Below, in pieces: positions 26,818-34,917 of a stretch of 64,000 bases of DNA (positions are counted from its first letter, which is position 1; each line of letters opens with the position of its first letter). The notes beneath the pieces were generated by a model, which was given only the letters and a program-made list of their open reading frames with translations, searched no databases and was not told the DNA's origin. A program made the position numbers and the translations under genes. Source of the DNA: Parvicella tangerina (GTDB lineage: Bacteria; Bacteroidota; Bacteroidia; Flavobacteriales_D; Parvicellaceae); the NCBI RefSeq assembly GCF_907165195.1, contig NZ_OU015584.1, positions 2,676,978 to 2,740,977 of the forward strand. The letters are read 5' to 3'.

Positions 26818-27644
26818 AACTTAGTAAGATCAATTTTATTAACACGATTCTGGAGAATTTCCAACTCTTTTTTAGTTAGCGACCTTAATCGTTCAATATT
26901 GGTTCTTAATTTTATTTCTTTTGAGACATCACTTTTCCAGGATTCTGAGGGTAATATGTAATCTTGTTTCTCTGAAATCCGTCTCACTAAAATATCTTTT
27001 TCAAATTCTATTCTTAGAAATTTGAAAAGATGTTCGAGTGATTGAACTGGGTTAGCAACTAAATTCTCATATCGAACAAAAAAATGATTCTCTTTACCTA
27101 GTTCATTTGCAGACAACCTAATATCGAGCTCCCACCTGTTTATACAGTGTTCTAAAGATCTATTCCCTCCCCATTTGTTTAAGTCATTATTCGCAATATC
27201 ATAGACAGATGAAACTACATCAACTCCATTCCGTACAATATGAATGAACAAAGGAGTTTCAACATACCGCTCTATGTATTTAATGTAATGTAAATGAAGT
27301 GGGGTCTTCTCTACCCAAATTTGTTTATTGTTTTCACGCGTCATCCTATCTAATAGATACACAAAAGCCTTTACATGAGCGGAATAGGTGGCCCCATCTG
27401 GCAAGTAGTTAGCAAGGTCTCTCCTATCACATTCCGTTAACCACCTCTGTATAGTACTTTTGCTTGCAACGGTATTAGCTAAATGTAAAAACTTCCTTAG
27501 CCTTCCTGTATCTCCCATATTATAGAAAAAATGAGATTCTGGAAAAGTCTGAATCCAACTGTGACTGGCAACCAATGACTGAAGCAAAGTTGTACCTGAT
27601 CTTGGACTTCCTACAATAAATATTCTCCTAATTATTTCAGACAT
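26814..27644 (-). CDS. Sulfotransferase (PAPS-dependent)
   Basis: The 276-residue protein begins RRIFIVGSPRSGTTLLQSL, the 5'-phosphosulfate-binding loop of PAPS sulfotransferases, at about residues 6-24. A VEKTPLHLHYIKYIERY block near 113-129, the RNGVDVVSSVYD 3'-phosphate site near 139-150 and FVRYENLVANP near 194-204 complete the fold. It would transfer sulfate from PAPS to a sugar hydroxyl, or less likely a lipid or protein, in the cytoplasm. Inside a glycosyltransferase operon it suggests a sulfated exopolysaccharide or O-chain, common in marine bacteria. No PAPS-synthesis genes are in the window. Confidence 0.85.
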   Translation of the reverse strand: MSEIIRRIFIVGSPRSGTTLLQSLVASHSWIQTFPESHFFYNMGDTGRLRKFLHLANTVASKSTIQRWLTECDRRDLANYLPDGATYSAHVKAFVYLLDRMTRENNKQIWVEKTPLHLHYIKYIERYVETPLFIHIVRNGVDVVSSVYDIANNDLNKWGGNRSLEHCINRWELDIRLSANELGKENHFFVRYENLVANPVQSLEHLFKFLRIEFEKDILVRRISEKQDYILPSESWKSDVSKEIKLRTNIERLRSLTKKELEILQNRVNKIDLTKF

Positions 27645-28595
27645 TTATACCCTTCCTAGCTTTTTATTTAAAGAGTGTTTAAGATAATACATCTTACTTT
27701 TTGGGTAAATCCCAGTTAACTTTAGTTCTTCCTTCAAAGCAGTTTTGAGAGTAATCTCAAAATCAAAGTAATCTAAAGGGTGATGTTCTTTTCGTTCTCC
27801 ATCAAAAACTCTATGATAATGCACCGTTCTTATCTCTCTTTCTATTGTCCATTTCGATTTTGTGTTAACATTCAACGGGACGTTATAGTTCTCAGGTAAA
27901 ACAAATAATTCTTCAGCATCTAATTCTTGAGATAACAAGACTAAAGCTATCTGATCTAAAAAAGTCTTCCCACTTTCAGGAAAAAGTTGTTCATCAAACA
28001 ATTTTCTAAAAATTTCCATCCATCTTGAACACAGTTTTCTTTTTCCGTCAAAAACAACAAACCCTGCGTTAAAATAGGCCAAAATACGCTCTTTAGTTTG
28101 AGACGTAATTACAACAGGAACCTTCTTTTTATCGATATCAAAAATATTAAAAATTGAAGCCCAATACTCCCAATTAATATCCTTTTCTCCAGCGGTCCCA
28201 ACACCTTTTTTCTCAACAGGACGAACTCCCAAAGCAAATGAATGTTCAACAAGTTCTTCGAAGGGAGAAAGCACTAATTGATCACTGTCAAGAAAAATAA
28301 TCGTATCAAACTTGTTCATAGACTCCAAATGATTACAGGCATAAATCTTGTTACAAAATGCGTAATCATGATGATCAGTATTGAGGTTAAGATCAATATG
28401 GCTAACATTCAACTCCTTAAACCCCCTCAAGGTTCTGTCACTTACTTCAGTTCCAACTCTTGGCTGATAACTAAACAGTTCACTATTAGAAAATGCCCCT
28501 CCGAACTTTCTAATTGTTTTCGCTAACAGAAGTGACTCAGCTTCAAGTCTTCCTTTCTCCGTACAAAATACTATAGCCACATTTTTACTGCTCAA
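27645..28595 (-). CDS. GT8-like glycosyltransferase (GT-A fold)
   Basis: The 316-residue protein has a GT-A core with a metal-binding FLDSDQ (DxD) near residues 99-104, preceded by NKFDTIIFLD. YFNAGFVVFDG near 176-186 resembles the FNAG motif of family 8 (glycogenin/LgtC-like) retaining transferases. A C-terminal HYHRVFDGERKEHHPLDY stretch near 257 supplies further His ligands. The TTG at 28595 is the likely start (a GTG five codons on is an alternative). It is immediately followed by the sulfotransferase start and is part of the operon. The GT8 assignment is by motif only. Confidence 0.7.
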   Translation of the reverse strand: MSSKNVAIVFCTEKGRLEAESLLLAKTIRKFGGAFSNSELFSYQPRVGTEVSDRTLRGFKELNVSHIDLNLNTDHHDYAFCNKIYACNHLESMNKFDTIIFLDSDQLVLSPFEELVEHSFALGVRPVEKKGVGTAGEKDINWEYWASIFNIFDIDKKKVPVVITSQTKERILAYFNAGFVVFDGKRKLCSRWMEIFRKLFDEQLFPESGKTFLDQIALVLLSQELDAEELFVLPENYNVPLNVNTKSKWTIEREIRTVHYHRVFDGERKEHHPLDYFDFEITLKTALKEELKLTGIYPKSKMYYLKHSLNKKLGRV

Positions 28596-28609
28596 AATTC
28601 CAAGTAGTT

Positions 28610-29941
28610 CTAATTATTAATATCTAGCTCATTTTTAATCAAATCAGACATGCGTTTAGTCTGACTCTCTCTTGAGTATAAAAGCACTTCTGCATTAAGG
28701 CTTGGATGCCGCTCCGCCTCGTTGGAGTCAGTTTTCCAAGTTTCATAAACCTCCTTCAAATATAAAGCAAATTCATAGGGTTCTTCGAAGATGTGACCAG
28801 AATTTGTTCCCTCCAATAGCTCTTTTATCACCCCATGATCACTTGGAATTGCAACAATAGGGATACCACTCCCCAAATACTCAAATATTTTACCTCCGTA
28901 GGTACCTGGAGCTTTTGGAAAAGTTGGAATATACAGAAGATTTGCCATCATCATCTCTTCCATAACCTCTTCTCTTGGAATCCTTTCTGTAAACTTAACA
29001 AAACCACCCAATTTTTCCAGGCTATCGAACTCATCTCGCGATAGAAACCCATTTAAGCCTCCCCCTTGATAAGTACTCCTTATTGCTCCAAGAAACTTGA
29101 CTTCAAAATCAACAGGGCTCAACTCCTTAATAAATATTTTAAGTCCTTCGTTAAAAACCGTAAAGTCTTGATGTTTGTAAAGTGAACCTGTATGGAGAAT
29201 TCTGAACTTTCTTGATTTTTTAATTTGTCTTCCGTTAAATTCTTCATGACAAAAGCCGTTGGTAATTACATGGACATTTTTCTCTACAACTTCCTGAAGT
29301 TTGTCTGCCCATGGCCTACTAGTTATCGTTAAAACCTTCGCATGTTTAGCCCATTTTTTCCAATATTTGGATACGAAATAGTCATACATTCTCTGTTTTA
29401 AATTGGGCTGATAATTTTGATGGATTATTACATTATCCCATAAATCACGATAATCGAGCACATAAGGGATTTCCTTTTTCTTATATAGTCGAAAGGCATT
29501 TTTTAGATGAAAATGAGGAGAATAAATACCTATGACGATGTCATAATCTCCCTTTTTTACAAATTTTCTTAAATAATAGTATTCAGAGAGACCATATTCA
29601 ACAACCTTGGGACTGACATCTAAGCGACCATTGAGCCAACACCATAGAATCCATATTCTATAAATAAGATTACCTTCCTGTTTGCCCATGAACTTTAAAA
29701 ATCTTCTTTTAATTACAGGAATCCTAATCACAGTATACCTATCATTCTTTTCTTCAATGATTTTAGTGTAAAAGCTTTTTTTATCGCATTGTTGATCCAT
29801 AGGTGACTTGTTCCAATCAAATGTTAAAACAGTTGGTTCAAGACCATGGTTCTTGAGGTAGTTTGCATAACCAAGAGCCCTTTGACTTGCAATAACATTC
29901 AGGGGAGGAAAATGATAGGATAGGATCAGAACTTTCTTCAT
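28610..29941 (-). CDS. Glycosyltransferase, GT4 family
   Basis: The 443-residue product starts KKVLILSYHFPPLNVIASQR, the typical opening of WcaI/GT4-like enzymes with the Pro-Pro loop, and has VLDYRDLWDN near 160-169 and ITSRPWADKL near 205. A nucleotide-sugar domain follows with HTGSLYKHQDF near 241-251 and KIFEYLGSGIPIVAI near 364-378 (donor-binding glutamate helix). It is probably a retaining, cytoplasmic transferase acting early in assembly of the repeat unit, given its place near the start of the operon (inference). Confidence 0.82.
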   Translation of the reverse strand: MKKVLILSYHFPPLNVIASQRALGYANYLKNHGLEPTVLTFDWNKSPMDQQCDKKSFYTKIIEEKNDRYTVIRIPVIKRRFLKFMGKQEGNLIYRIWILWCWLNGRLDVSPKVVEYGLSEYYYLRKFVKKGDYDIVIGIYSPHFHLKNAFRLYKKKEIPYVLDYRDLWDNVIIHQNYQPNLKQRMYDYFVSKYWKKWAKHAKVLTITSRPWADKLQEVVEKNVHVITNGFCHEEFNGRQIKKSRKFRILHTGSLYKHQDFTVFNEGLKIFIKELSPVDFEVKFLGAIRSTYQGGGLNGFLSRDEFDSLEKLGGFVKFTERIPREEVMEEMMMANLLYIPTFPKAPGTYGGKIFEYLGSGIPIVAIPSDHGVIKELLEGTNSGHIFEEPYEFALYLKEVYETWKTDSNEAERHPSLNAEVLLYSRESQTKRMSDLIKNELDINN

Positions 29942-29965
29942 ACCTTACTATTATTCATGAGCACT

Positions 29966-30877
29966 TTATTTAAGTTTCCTAATTTGTTTTAAAACAAGAT
30001 CTGTAAATTCTATCCGAATTTGATTTTCCTCAAGATGATGCGGGTCACGAAAACAATCTGAAGAGTAATGACGTGAAAAATCAAGATGATTAAACGCTAA
30101 GTTCTTTTTTGAAAACCTCTCTTTCAATGATGTAAAGTACTCATTTGGGTCAATCTTACTAGCCGTTTTACCAAAATATTGTTTGGTCACAGGGAATGTG
30201 ATCAAAATTAGTTCAATATTTCTATCAGCACAGGTAATGGCTATCTTTTCAAGAAAATGATAGTGAAACAAATATTGACTATCCAACGTACCTTTTGGGA
30301 TTTGGAAATCTACTAACGAGTCTGGAATAACGCTGTTTGATTCCCTGATCAAACCTTCGTTACCTGCTGAAAAGTAATAATCAAATATATCATTACTTCC
30401 ATTTACATATGGGGCTATATAACCTATCACGCTATTCTTAAAAAAACTCCATTTTTCATTTGAATATGAAAGGTAAGAATTAAATTCAAGGTATCTGTTC
30501 CAATAGAATGGATAGACTGCGTTGTCCATCTTAGTCTCCTTCAGATAATCTATACCTAAAGGAAGGATCAATGTGTCAATCTTAAGTTTTTTTTCTTCAA
30601 GCGCATGCAGGAATTTATAGTAAGTGTAGTCAATTGTCTCTGCTGTTGATGCAAAAGAGAACATGTTTTCGAACATATCTTCTTGTAAAGCAAAAGTGTG
30701 AGAGTGTCCCATCACAAAAGTATTGAAATGCGTAGACTCCTCTAATTGTTGATATTTTTCATCTACCTTAAACAATGAACTGTGCTTCATTATGGAAACA
30801 TACCAAAAGCTTAATAATTGATTGATTACAACTACTAAGGTCATTACTAACAGTATTTTTCGTGTTCTCCCTGACAT
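29966..30877 (-). CDS. SGNH-like membrane-anchored protein, partner of the MBOAT acyltransferase
   Basis: The 303-residue protein has an N-terminal membrane anchor (about 9-28) and a periplasmic domain. Its first motif is VMGHSHTFALQED near 55-67, resembling SGNH block I with the serine in GHSH, and its last is RDPHHLEENQ near 280-289, resembling the DxxH block V. That pairing, directly after an MBOAT gene, is the arrangement of AlgI-AlgJ/X, DltB-DltD and related O-acetylation systems, where the SGNH partner transfers the acyl group to the polymer in the periplasm. The start overlaps the MBOAT stop by one base. The catalytic call is inference from motifs and context. Confidence 0.65.
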   Translation of the reverse strand: MSGRTRKILLVMTLVVVINQLLSFWYVSIMKHSSLFKVDEKYQQLEESTHFNTFVMGHSHTFALQEDMFENMFSFASTAETIDYTYYKFLHALEEKKLKIDTLILPLGIDYLKETKMDNAVYPFYWNRYLEFNSYLSYSNEKWSFFKNSVIGYIAPYVNGSNDIFDYYFSAGNEGLIRESNSVIPDSLVDFQIPKGTLDSQYLFHYHFLEKIAITCADRNIELILITFPVTKQYFGKTASKIDPNEYFTSLKERFSKKNLAFNHLDFSRHYSSDCFRDPHHLEENQIRIEFTDLVLKQIRKLK

Positions 30878-32268
30878 TAAAACTGGAAATAGATAAACTC
30901 TTTTACTTCTGTAATTCCGAGAGCGATAATACTAAACAATAAGACCAGTGAACCTAATAACTTCAAATAACTTTTCGTAATCACAATATTCTTAAAATTG
31001 AGCCAGTCAAGAATCATTAGGATTGTTACTCCGTACATGAGTATTAATGTATTCAACAAACTTATTCCGGTTGATTTAAAATCTTCCACTATCCCCACCT
31101 TAGTTGTCGATGAGAATATCTTGGAAACAATTACCCCAGCGTCACTTATTGTATTCGCCCTAAAAAAAACCCATGCTAAACAAACTACAGAAAAAACAAA
31201 CACAATTTTCAAAAACCTGTACAACTTAAAGTCAGGCATCTTCAAGTTGATTGTTTCCAGAACGAGCATTAGCCCATGAATACCTCCCCAGACAATAAAA
31301 GTCCAGTTTGCTCCATGCCATAACCCACTGATTAAAAAAGTAATCATTAAGTTATAATACCACCTCCATTTCACGACACGATTACCTCCGAGTGGGATGT
31401 AAACATAATCTCTAAACCATTGAGATAGAGAAATGTGCCACCTTGTCCAAAACTCCTTCAAGGACGATGAGAAGTAAGGAGTCTGAAAATTAGTCATCAA
31501 TTTAATTCCAAGCATTCTTGCGCTTCCAATAGCGATATCTGAGTAACCAGAAAAATCACAATAAATCTGAATAGCAAAAGCAATAGTAGCTAATATCAAA
31601 ACAAACCCTTCGTAATCGCCTGAATTGTTGTACACCTCATTGACAAACAGTGAAATTCTATCTGCGATCACAACTTTTTTGAATAAACCAATAAGCACTA
31701 GCTTAATTCCATTGGAAAGATTAGTTGGATTATAATGAACTTTCTTTTTTAATTGAGGCAGTAGTCTCGATGCTCGTTCGATTGGTCCTGCAACCAGTTG
31801 GGGAAAAAACGTTACATATAATGCAAAATACCCCAAGTGTCTTTCTGCCTTTATGTTTCCCTTGTAAACATCAATACTGTAGGACATTGTTTGAAAAGTA
31901 TAGAAACTAATCCCCATTGGGAGCACAAGGTTGTATAATACAAAGTTCTGGGAAAAAAAATCATTTATGGAATCTATCGAAAAATCAAGGTATTTGAATG
32001 TATATAAAATACTCAAATTAGATACTAGGCTAATCCAGAGAAACAGTTTTCTGCTTCTGTTGTCAGAGCTTTTTTCAATTCTAATTCCGCATAGATAATC
32101 GACTAAAGTTGAAAAGACAATTAATCCCAAAAACTCTACCTTCCATGCAGCATAAAAAAAATAACTTGCTACAAGCAACAACAACCAACGCCATTTGTGA
32201 TTTAATTTGTAGTACAGAAAAAGTACCAGAGTTAGAAATAGAAAATAATCTATAGAATTAAACAACAT
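30877..32268 (-). CDS. MBOAT family O-acyltransferase (AlgI/DltB-like)
   Basis: The 463-residue membrane protein carries the MBOAT core: YTFQTMSYSIDVYKG near 123-137, FFPQLVAGPIERA near 155-167, IYCDFSGYSDIAIGSARMLG near 237-256, FWTRWHISLSQWFRDYVYIPLGG, and the invariant catalytic His318 in SGLWHGANWTF. About ten membrane segments are visible. It moves acyl (probably acetyl) groups across the inner membrane for O-acylation of the polysaccharide made by the downstream genes. It is first in the nine-gene leftward operon; only 17 bases separate its start from the divergent rdgB. Confidence 0.92.
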   Translation of the reverse strand: MLFNSIDYFLFLTLVLFLYYKLNHKWRWLLLLVASYFFYAAWKVEFLGLIVFSTLVDYLCGIRIEKSSDNRSRKLFLWISLVSNLSILYTFKYLDFSIDSINDFFSQNFVLYNLVLPMGISFYTFQTMSYSIDVYKGNIKAERHLGYFALYVTFFPQLVAGPIERASRLLPQLKKKVHYNPTNLSNGIKLVLIGLFKKVVIADRISLFVNEVYNNSGDYEGFVLILATIAFAIQIYCDFSGYSDIAIGSARMLGIKLMTNFQTPYFSSSLKEFWTRWHISLSQWFRDYVYIPLGGNRVVKWRWYYNLMITFLISGLWHGANWTFIVWGGIHGLMLVLETINLKMPDFKLYRFLKIVFVFSVVCLAWVFFRANTISDAGVIVSKIFSSTTKVGIVEDFKSTGISLLNTLILMYGVTILMILDWLNFKNIVITKSYLKLLGSLVLLFSIIALGITEVKEFIYFQF

Positions 32269-32285
32269 TTTACAGCATCGATTCT

Positions 32286-32864
32286 ATGAACATAATTTTT
32301 GCTACGGGCAACGAAAACAAAGTAAAGGAAATTCAAGCGATGATTGGAGACAATTATGACATTTTATCACTTAAAGATGTTAATTGTCTGGAGGAAATAC
32401 CTGAAACAGCAAACACCTTGATTGGCAATGCCATCCAAAAAGCTGAATACATCTATAAGAAATTTGGAAAAAACTGTTTTGCAGATGATACCGGTTTGTT
32501 AGTTGAATCTCTAAATGGGGATCCAGGTGTTTACTCTGCTCGCTATGCTGGAGAACAAAAGAACAGTGAGGATAATATGAATCTTCTCTTGCAAAATTTG
32601 AGCAACAAAACCAATCGAAAAGCAAAATTTCAAACGGCTATTTGTCTGATTTGGGAAGGTGAGCAACATATCTTTACAGGAGAAGTTGAAGGAGAAATCA
32701 CCCTTGAAAAACATGGCAATGATGGCTTCGGTTATGATCCCATCTTTTTGCCGTTTGAAAGTAAACAGACTTTTGCTGAAATGTCACTTTCAGATAAGAA
32801 CCTGATCTCACACCGAAGCAGAGCGGTCAAAAAATTAGCTGATTTTTTGATTAGCCTTTCATAG
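32286..32864 (+). CDS. rdgB: Non-canonical purine NTP pyrophosphatase (RdgB/HAM1)
   Basis: House-cleaning enzyme hydrolysing dITP, XTP and ITP to monophosphates, preventing their incorporation into DNA and RNA. The 192-residue protein starts IIFATGNENKVKE, has FADDTGLLVE near 65-74, GVYSARYAG near 80-88, DGFGYDPIFLP near 145-155 and the C-terminal SHRSRAVKKL near 175-184, all family signatures. It ends convergently with ddl, overlapping it by 14 bases, and starts 17 bases from the divergent MBOAT gene. Confidence 0.95.
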   Translation: MNIIFATGNENKVKEIQAMIGDNYDILSLKDVNCLEEIPETANTLIGNAIQKAEYIYKKFGKNCFADDTGLLVESLNGDPGVYSARYAGEQKNSEDNMNLLLQNLSNKTNRKAKFQTAICLIWEGEQHIFTGEVEGEITLEKHGNDGFGYDPIFLPFESKQTFAEMSLSDKNLISHRSRAVKKLADFLISLS

Positions 32865-33831
32865 CATAAGTGATCACCTCATCAAATAATTGAGGTAAAG
32901 GGAGTTCAGCTGCCCTTGCCATCTTTGGAACGATACTCTCACCTGACATTCCCGGAACCGTATTGATTTCAATAACATGTGGTTCACTCCCTATGATGAT
33001 ATAATCAATACGGCAAATCCCAACTAGCTCAAGTTTATCATAGATCTGCTCAGTAATCCATTGTATTCGTTCCGTCATTTCTTCTGAGATTCTTGCTGGA
33101 GTAATTTCCTGCGACTGACCCTTATACTTTGCGTCAAAATCAAAAAACTCATTCTCAGATACGATTTCTGTAACTGGAAGCACCTGAATGCCTGATTGAT
33201 TCCGGTAAACCCCATTGGAGACTTCTGTTCCTTCCATGAATGACTCGATCAATGCCTGCGTTCCGTTGCCCTCTTCGGTTGCGAATCGTATTGCTTCTGC
33301 CAATTGCGACTGCTCCTTTACCTTTGTTACCCCAAAACTACTTCCTCCATCTGCCGGCTTGACGAAACAAGGAAGACCGATCTTCTGAATGATTTGATCC
33401 TCGTCAAACGCTTCGCCTCGGTTCAGCATTACCGCCTTGGCAACGGAAAAACCAAAATCAGCCAATAGTCGATTACATACAAACTTGTTAAACGTCAAAG
33501 CCGTAAGTAAATGATTACAAGTACTGTAAGGGATATGTAATAGCTCAAAATACCCCTGTAATTTTCCATCTTCACCTGGCGTACCATGAATCATGATAAA
33601 CGCAAAATCAAAATTCACTTTTTCCCCATTGATCTCTACACTGAAATCGTTCTTATCAACCGGAAACATTTTTCCATCATTACTGTAGAAAAACCAGCCG
33701 TCATTATCTATCCTTATTCTGAATACCTTATACTTTGACTTATCCAAATGCTCAAGGATTGTTTGAGCACTTTTGAGCGACACCACTTTTTCGTGACTGT
33801 AACCTCCTTCTATAACTGCAACATTGATCAT
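32851..33831 (-). CDS. ddl: D-alanine--D-alanine ligase
   Basis: ATP-grasp ligase making the D-Ala-D-Ala dipeptide for peptidoglycan precursors in the cytoplasm. The 326-residue protein has EGGYSHEKVVSLKSA near 8-22, HGTPGEDGKLQGYFELL near 83-99, the ATP-binding KPADGGSSFGVTKV near 154-167, and a C-terminal RIDYIII ... INTVPGMSGESIVPKMA block with the metal and dipeptide site. Length is normal. It is divergent from the PASTA protein gene; in Flavobacteriia I know ddl, a PASTA gene and rluD as neighbours, and here rluD is absent. Confidence 0.94.
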   Translation of the reverse strand: MINVAVIEGGYSHEKVVSLKSAQTILEHLDKSKYKVFRIRIDNDGWFFYSNDGKMFPVDKNDFSVEINGEKVNFDFAFIMIHGTPGEDGKLQGYFELLHIPYSTCNHLLTALTFNKFVCNRLLADFGFSVAKAVMLNRGEAFDEDQIIQKIGLPCFVKPADGGSSFGVTKVKEQSQLAEAIRFATEEGNGTQALIESFMEGTEVSNGVYRNQSGIQVLPVTEIVSENEFFDFDAKYKGQSQEITPARISEEMTERIQWITEQIYDKLELVGICRIDYIIIGSEPHVIEINTVPGMSGESIVPKMARAAELPLPQLFDEVITYAMKG

Positions 33832-33964
33832 AAATTAATTGTTTGAATTGCTTTTTAAACGCAATTCTCTCCCCAAATGTATCTTTTTGATAAGGCTATT
33901 TATTATGTGCTAAAAATTAGTTATTAACCGAATTTTGTTATCTGCCTGTTTACCTGAGTTTATT

Positions 33965-33972
33965 TATATCTT
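33965..33972 (+). promoter_or_regulatory. Putative TAnnTTTG promoter box for the PASTA protein gene
   Basis: TATCTTTG matches the Bacteroidota -7 consensus and lies 28 bases before the ATG at 34001, in the 169-base divergent gap between ddl and the PASTA gene. A -33 TTTG lies farther upstream than normal, so the box alone carries the call. Confidence 0.45.
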
Positions 33973-34000
33973 TGTCCAGTTACAATTTTGAGAATCGAGT

Positions 34001-34900
34001 ATGAAGTGGCTTATCATTATTGGTGTAATTGCTTTTGCAGGTGGTCTTATTTTCCTCTTCAGGAAAAATCTAGGAGCTTTTTTTCGGTTTTTAGTGAGCA
34101 AATTGTTCCTAATCAACCTTTTCCTTGCAGTTTCACTTGCCCTGCTAGTTAATTATTGTAGTATCAAATCACTAGATGACTATACAAATCATGGCGTTAA
34201 AGTTGAAGTTCCTTATTTAATCGGGATTAACGTGGATGAATTGGATAGTAAGTTTAACGGAACTGAATTGAACTTCAAGATCATCGACTCCACATATAGT
34301 GATGAGTATCCATCTGGAACGGTTATTAAACAAGATCCAGACCCAAAGCTAAACTACGACTCTGTTAAGCCAGGAAGGACTATTTACCTTTCTATTGTTA
34401 AGAAAGGTGGTGAATACAAAGTACTCCCTGACATTACTGGGAAAAAAGTAAATTCAAAAACAGAAGCGCAGTTAAAATTAGAAGCAGTTGGCTTTGTTGT
34501 TAATTTTAAGAGTAAGCCGTCAAAAGATGATTTTGTGCTCCAAATGATTCACAACGGAAAAGAAGTTAAAGGAGGAGAAAAACTTCTGAAAGGGTCAGTA
34601 ATAACTGTGGTTCATGGTTCTGGTGAAGGAGGTGCTCCAGTGGACCTTCCGAACGTTAAAGGTATTACCGTTGGTGAAGCCAATAAAATCTTAACGGCTG
34701 CTAACCTGCTGATAGAAGTAGTTTACGAACCCGAAGCGATGACGCTAGTTGATTCCTTAAACTATGTGGTAACCAAACAAAATCCCTCGCCTTATAGTGT
34801 TCCTCAGGGAATTGTAGCCTCTGGAACTACTGTTTCATTAATCGCAGGTCCTCCTCCTGAAACAATTTCAGTGAGTGATTCAACAATAAATAATCCATAG
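34001..34900 (+). CDS. PASTA domain protein, membrane anchored
   Basis: The 299-residue protein has two hydrophobic stretches near the N-terminus (about 2-20 and 33-52) and a periplasmic part with three PASTA repeats at about 65-135 (KVEVPYLIGINVDEL), 135-210 (YKVLPDITGKKVNSKTEAQL) and 212-285 (VDLPNVKGITVGEANKIL). PASTA domains bind peptidoglycan fragments or stabilise wall enzymes. Unlike Firmicutes PASTA proteins it has no kinase or transpeptidase domain, as is usual for the short Bacteroidota form. The neighbouring ddl supports a wall-related role. The next gene begins 17 bases downstream. Confidence 0.88.
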   Translation: MKWLIIIGVIAFAGGLIFLFRKNLGAFFRFLVSKLFLINLFLAVSLALLVNYCSIKSLDDYTNHGVKVEVPYLIGINVDELDSKFNGTELNFKIIDSTYSDEYPSGTVIKQDPDPKLNYDSVKPGRTIYLSIVKKGGEYKVLPDITGKKVNSKTEAQLKLEAVGFVVNFKSKPSKDDFVLQMIHNGKEVKGGEKLLKGSVITVVHGSGEGGAPVDLPNVKGITVGEANKILTAANLLIEVVYEPEAMTLVDSLNYVVTKQNPSPYSVPQGIVASGTTVSLIAGPPPETISVSDSTINNP

Positions 34901-34917
34901 ATCAGTTTAGTGAGTTA

